Shown here: positions 61,750 to 64,000 of the stretch, one piece after another | How positions within the stretch are numbered: the stretch's first letter is position 1 | Layout of the letters: each line of letters opens with the position of its first letter | Assembly: GCA_902587435.1 (NCBI GenBank) | Contig: CACILF010000002.1 | Location: forward strand, 1-64,000 | Source: an uncultured Pelagibacteraceae bacterium | GTDB taxonomy: Bacteria > Pseudomonadota > Alphaproteobacteria > Pelagibacterales > Pelagibacteraceae | Direction of reading: 5' to 3' | DNA length: 64,000 bases | Notes under the pieces: generated by a model | Database searches by the model: none | Seen by the model: only the letters and a program-made list of their open reading frames with translations | Told to the model about the DNA's origin: nothing | Made by a program: the position numbers and the translations under genes

Positions 61750-62634
61750 TTATTTATATTTTTTTAATTTTAGTTTTTCTCTAGTTTCAGCAGGTGTCAT
61801 TATAGATACACCAAGATCAGTAACAATTCTAATTGCTTTTTCTACTAATTGAGCGTTAGTTGCTAATTTTCCTTTTTCTAAATATAAATTATCCTCTAGT
61901 CCTACTCTTGGATTTCCTCCCATAATTACAGTTTGAGCGACAAAAGGCATTTCATTTTTTGAAATTGCAAATCCTGACCAAATTCCTTCTTTTGGCATAA
62001 TGTCTTTCATGGCTTGCATTGCTAAAGGAGTTGCTGGTGCTCCCCAAGGTATACCTAAACACATTTGAAACATTGGAGGATCACTTAACAATCCTTCTTT
62101 ATATAATTGAGCTCCAAACCACATGTTACCTAAATCAAATGCTTCAATTTCTGGTTTCACATTTATCTCTTGTAATCTTTTTGCAGCTTTTCTTAAATCA
62201 TTTGGTGTATTTACAGTAATAACCGAACTGTCTCCAAAGTTTAAAGTTCCACAATCTAATGTACATATTTCTGGTAAAAACTGTTCTGCATTTGCAATTC
62301 TCTCCATTACATTTGCCATATCGGTCATTGGACCAAAATCTAGAGGATTCTTTCCTTGTCCTATATCTAAGTCTCCACCCATTCCTGTGGTTAAATTAAG
62401 AACAACATCTGTATCACTAGATCTAACTCTATCTACAACTTCTTTATATAATTCTAACCTTCTGCTTGGTGTTCCATCTTCTTCTCTAACATGAATATGA
62501 GCTATTGCTGCTCCAGCTTTAGCCGCTTCAATAGCAGCTGTAGCTATTTGTTCTGGTGTTTTTGGTAAATCTGGATGTTTTCCAGCAGTATCGCCAGATC
62601 CAGTTACAGCACATGATATAAAAACTTTGCTCAT
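61750..62634 (-). CDS. BKACE-family beta-keto acid cleavage enzyme
   Basis: 294-residue DUF849/BKACE TIM-barrel: a beta-keto acid + acetyl-CoA gives acetoacetate + a CoA ester. Zinc ligands His46/His48 in AAIAHIHVREEDG, the segment LNLTTGMGGDLD, EAFDLGNMWF, and GGNPRVGLEDNLYL at the end match the family. Members of this family cleave 3-keto-5-aminohexanoate, dehydrocarnitine and others. Convergent with the SDR gene by 11 bases and divergent from the class II aldolase. The substrate call (dehydrocarnitine) rests on the neighbours (BBOX-like gene, quaternary amine importer, SDR). No betainyl-CoA thioesterase is seen here. Confidence 0.88.
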   Translation of the reverse strand: MSKVFISCAVTGSGDTAGKHPDLPKTPEQIATAAIEAAKAGAAIAHIHVREEDGTPSRRLELYKEVVDRVRSSDTDVVLNLTTGMGGDLDIGQGKNPLDFGPMTDMANVMERIANAEQFLPEICTLDCGTLNFGDSSVITVNTPNDLRKAAKRLQEINVKPEIEAFDLGNMWFGAQLYKEGLLSDPPMFQMCLGIPWGAPATPLAMQAMKDIMPKEGIWSGFAISKNEMPFVAQTVIMGGNPRVGLEDNLYLEKGKLATNAQLVEKAIRIVTDLGVSIMTPAETREKLKLKKYK

Positions 62635-62668
62635 TTATTTTTAAATAAAGTATATTATCATATTAAAT

Positions 62669-63397
62669 ATGAAAAGCTCAGAATTATTAAATGATTTAGC
62701 TGCTGTTTTTAGATGGACAGCAAAATTGAATATGCATGAAGGTATTGCAAACCACCTAAGCGTATGTTCGCCAGATGCGGGAGGTGGCTTCTATGTTAAT
62801 GGAACAGGAATGCATTTTAGCAAAATCAAAGCAAGCGATTTAGTGCTTATTGAGGATAAAAAATTTGAAGAAATGAAAAATAAACCAGAAATTGTTGATC
62901 CGACAGCAATCAATATTCATGGTACGATTCATAAAAAAGTTCCAAATGCAAAGTGTATACTTCATGTTCACTCAAAATATGCTTTAGCTTTATCATGCCT
63001 AAAAGACCCTACTCTTCCTCCAATTGATCAAAACACTATGCGTTTTTATAATCGTGTCGCGGTTTACAAAGAATTTGGTGGGCTTGGCTTTGAAGAAGAG
63101 TCAGAAAAAATGGCAAACAGTATTGGAAATTATAATATACTTTTATTAGCTAACCATGGAATTTTAACAGCGGCTCCTACAATTGCTCAAGCTTTTGATG
63201 ATTTATATTATTTTGAAAAAGCATGTGAAACATACATAACTGCACTATCAACTGGCAAAGAATTAAATATAGCAAGCCCAGAAGTTGCTGAAAAAACTGC
63301 TCAAGATTGGGAAAATTATTCTACAGACATGGGCGAACTACATTTAAAAGCAGTAAGATCGATCTTAGATTCTGAAGATCCTAGTTACAAACAATAA
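62669..63397 (+). CDS. Class II aldolase/adducin-family protein
   Basis: 242 residues. Zinc ligands are His99/His101 in CILHVHSKYAL and His163 in LLLANHGILTAA, with an early Glu-type proton donor region. The opening NMHEGIANHLSVCSPDAGGG is typical of this family. It probably performs aldol cleavage or acts as an epimerase or decarboxylase on a small hydroxy-keto compound; the substrate is unknown. Divergent from the BKACE gene (34 bases between the starts). A 3-hydroxy-trimethyllysine aldolase role is tempting but known enzymes of that step are PLP-dependent. Confidence 0.85.
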   Translation: MKSSELLNDLAAVFRWTAKLNMHEGIANHLSVCSPDAGGGFYVNGTGMHFSKIKASDLVLIEDKKFEEMKNKPEIVDPTAINIHGTIHKKVPNAKCILHVHSKYALALSCLKDPTLPPIDQNTMRFYNRVAVYKEFGGLGFEEESEKMANSIGNYNILLLANHGILTAAPTIAQAFDDLYYFEKACETYITALSTGKELNIASPEVAEKTAQDWENYSTDMGELHLKAVRSILDSEDPSYKQ

Positions 63398-63404
63398 AAA
63401 ATAA

Positions 63405-63866
63405 ATGAAAAGATTAATAATTATTTTTTTATTTATTACCACATCTTTGCATGCTGAAAAAATAGAAAGGCTTGGTTTCTATAACATTCAAGAAATACTT
63501 GGGGATGATAAACTAACTTATAAAATACTTAAAGGATGTGTGTCTATGAATTCAGCAGTGACTGAAATTATTAAAGAAGAACATCCAGATCTAGCAAAAG
63601 AATTTTTTGAGACTGCTAATTATCTTTATCCTTTTGGTATTTTAGTTTTAAAAAAAATAAAAAATATAAACCATCAAGAAGCAGAGAAAGAATATTTTTT
63701 TGGTGTAAGTAATCTTACAGATGATTACATAAATTTTATTAAAGAAAATGGCGCTGTAAATAAAAGTTTTTTTAAAGGAACATTTTTGGGTGATGATTTA
63801 AATTTCTGTAACGAGATTAGAGGTGCAATAGAAGTATCAATTTCGCACTCTAAAAAAACAGAATAA
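63405..63866 (+). CDS. Unknown secreted protein
   Basis: Not recognised. 153 residues with a signal peptide (about 1-17, cleavage after LHA). The mature part is acidic and Lys-rich with two Cys (near 46 and 137) that may form a disulphide. Starts 7 bases after the aldolase gene. It resembles in general layout the other small exported proteins of the window (3382-3843, 50873-51499). Function unknown. Confidence 0.68.
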   Translation: MKRLIIIFLFITTSLHAEKIERLGFYNIQEILGDDKLTYKILKGCVSMNSAVTEIIKEEHPDLAKEFFETANYLYPFGILVLKKIKNINHQEAEKEYFFGVSNLTDDYINFIKENGAVNKSFFKGTFLGDDLNFCNEIRGAIEVSISHSKKTE

Positions 63867-63867
63867 A

Positions 63868-64000
63868 TTAATTTGTTTTTTTAAATTTTGGAATTTTAGA
63901 TTTCTTTTTTTTCTTTTTCTTAGGTATTTTAGATTTTTTAGAATCTGACGACCCTTCTTCGCTAGCAACTTCTTCTATTGCTTCTTGTATTTCTTTACAT
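63868..64000 (-). CDS. C-terminus of a Lys-rich protein (partial at right edge)
   Basis: An open frame on the minus strand from the TAA complement at 63868-63870 to the window end. It encodes an acidic stretch (CKEIQEAIEEVASEE) followed by a Ser/Lys-rich tail with repeated KIPK blocks (SKIPKKKKKK, SKIPKFKKTN). Only the tail is visible, so the domain cannot be named. Low sequence complexity makes the call tentative, but the stop leaves just one base from the preceding gene, consistent with tight packing. Confidence 0.5.
   Translation of the reverse strand, partial: CKEIQEAIEEVASEEGSSDSKKSKIPKKKKKKKSKIPKFKKTN

Noticed and set aside
1..64000. Mobile elements, CRISPR arrays, tRNA or rRNA genes
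   Set aside because: No transposase or integrase frame, no regularly spaced direct repeats, and no cloverleaf or rRNA-like stretch was found; short A/T runs are compositional.

Overview
This window is a gene-dense, strongly AT-rich piece of an alphaproteobacterial chromosome. It looks like a Pelagibacterales (SAR11-type) marine oligotroph. The reasons are very short intergenic gaps, many 1-13 base gene overlaps, poly-A/T-rich spacers, almost no regulators, no mobile DNA, and a gene content dominated by high-affinity ABC importers for osmolytes and amines plus one-carbon, glyoxylate and amine catabolism. No tRNA, rRNA, CRISPR array, prophage, insertion sequence or replication origin was recognised. 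No stretch longer than 300 bases lacks a gene. The organism assignment is inference from composition and gene content, not from a marker gene.

Layout. Bases 1-4892 (minus) hold a ProX/ProV/ProW-type quaternary-amine importer, with three small exported or membrane proteins, one made of MORN repeats, lying between the binding protein and the ATPase. Bases 4993-7686 (plus) hold a DUF1989-aminomethyltransferase fusion and a small MarR-like winged-helix protein. Bases 7683-13395 (minus) hold four serine-cycle-type genes in the order mcl, mtkA, mtkB, ppc. Divergent from them, 13533-24519 (plus) holds a SoxB-like flavoprotein, two glutamine-synthetase-family enzymes, the three-part GlxBCD (MgsABC-like) enzyme, an ammonium transporter with small membrane proteins, and a diaminopropionate ammonia-lyase. 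Bases 24535-30975 are ordinary chromosome: two unknown proteins, bamB, a YfgM-like protein, acnA, a LysE-type exporter and csaA.

Bases 31003-36093 hold an M20 deacetylase and an allantoin pathway (puuE, alc, allA) facing an NCS1 permease. Bases 36235-41734 (minus) hold an Ehu-type amino-acid or ectoine importer with an agmatinase-family ureohydrolase and an aldehyde dehydrogenase. Bases 41848-45683 hold a MOSC protein, a PhyH dioxygenase and a fused 3-hydroxyacyl-CoA dehydrogenase/crotonase. Bases 45733-50230 hold a polyamine-type importer (potA, potD, potB, potC). Bases 50304-53417 hold ectoine-hydrolase-like and EutA-like genes followed by two small exported proteins. Bases 53475-63397 hold a beta-hydroxyacid dehydrogenase, a second aldehyde dehydrogenase, a GDPD, a gamma-butyrobetaine-dioxygenase-like enzyme, a second ProXWV importer, a short-chain dehydrogenase, a BKACE (beta-keto acid cleavage) enzyme and a class II aldolase.

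How the parts may work together (inference). Importers bring in betaines, ectoine, polyamines, guanidino compounds, ureides and ammonium. Neighbouring enzymes strip nitrogen as ammonium, glutamine-type amides or urea, and leave C2-C4 skeletons. Glyoxylate from allantoin could enter C4 metabolism through malyl-CoA lyase and the MtkAB ligase, with PEP carboxylase supplying oxaloacetate. The most interesting proposal is that the right-hand 10 kb is a gamma-butyrobetaine/carnitine catabolic module. A second theme is structural: all four substrate-binding-protein genes are followed at once by a strong hairpin.
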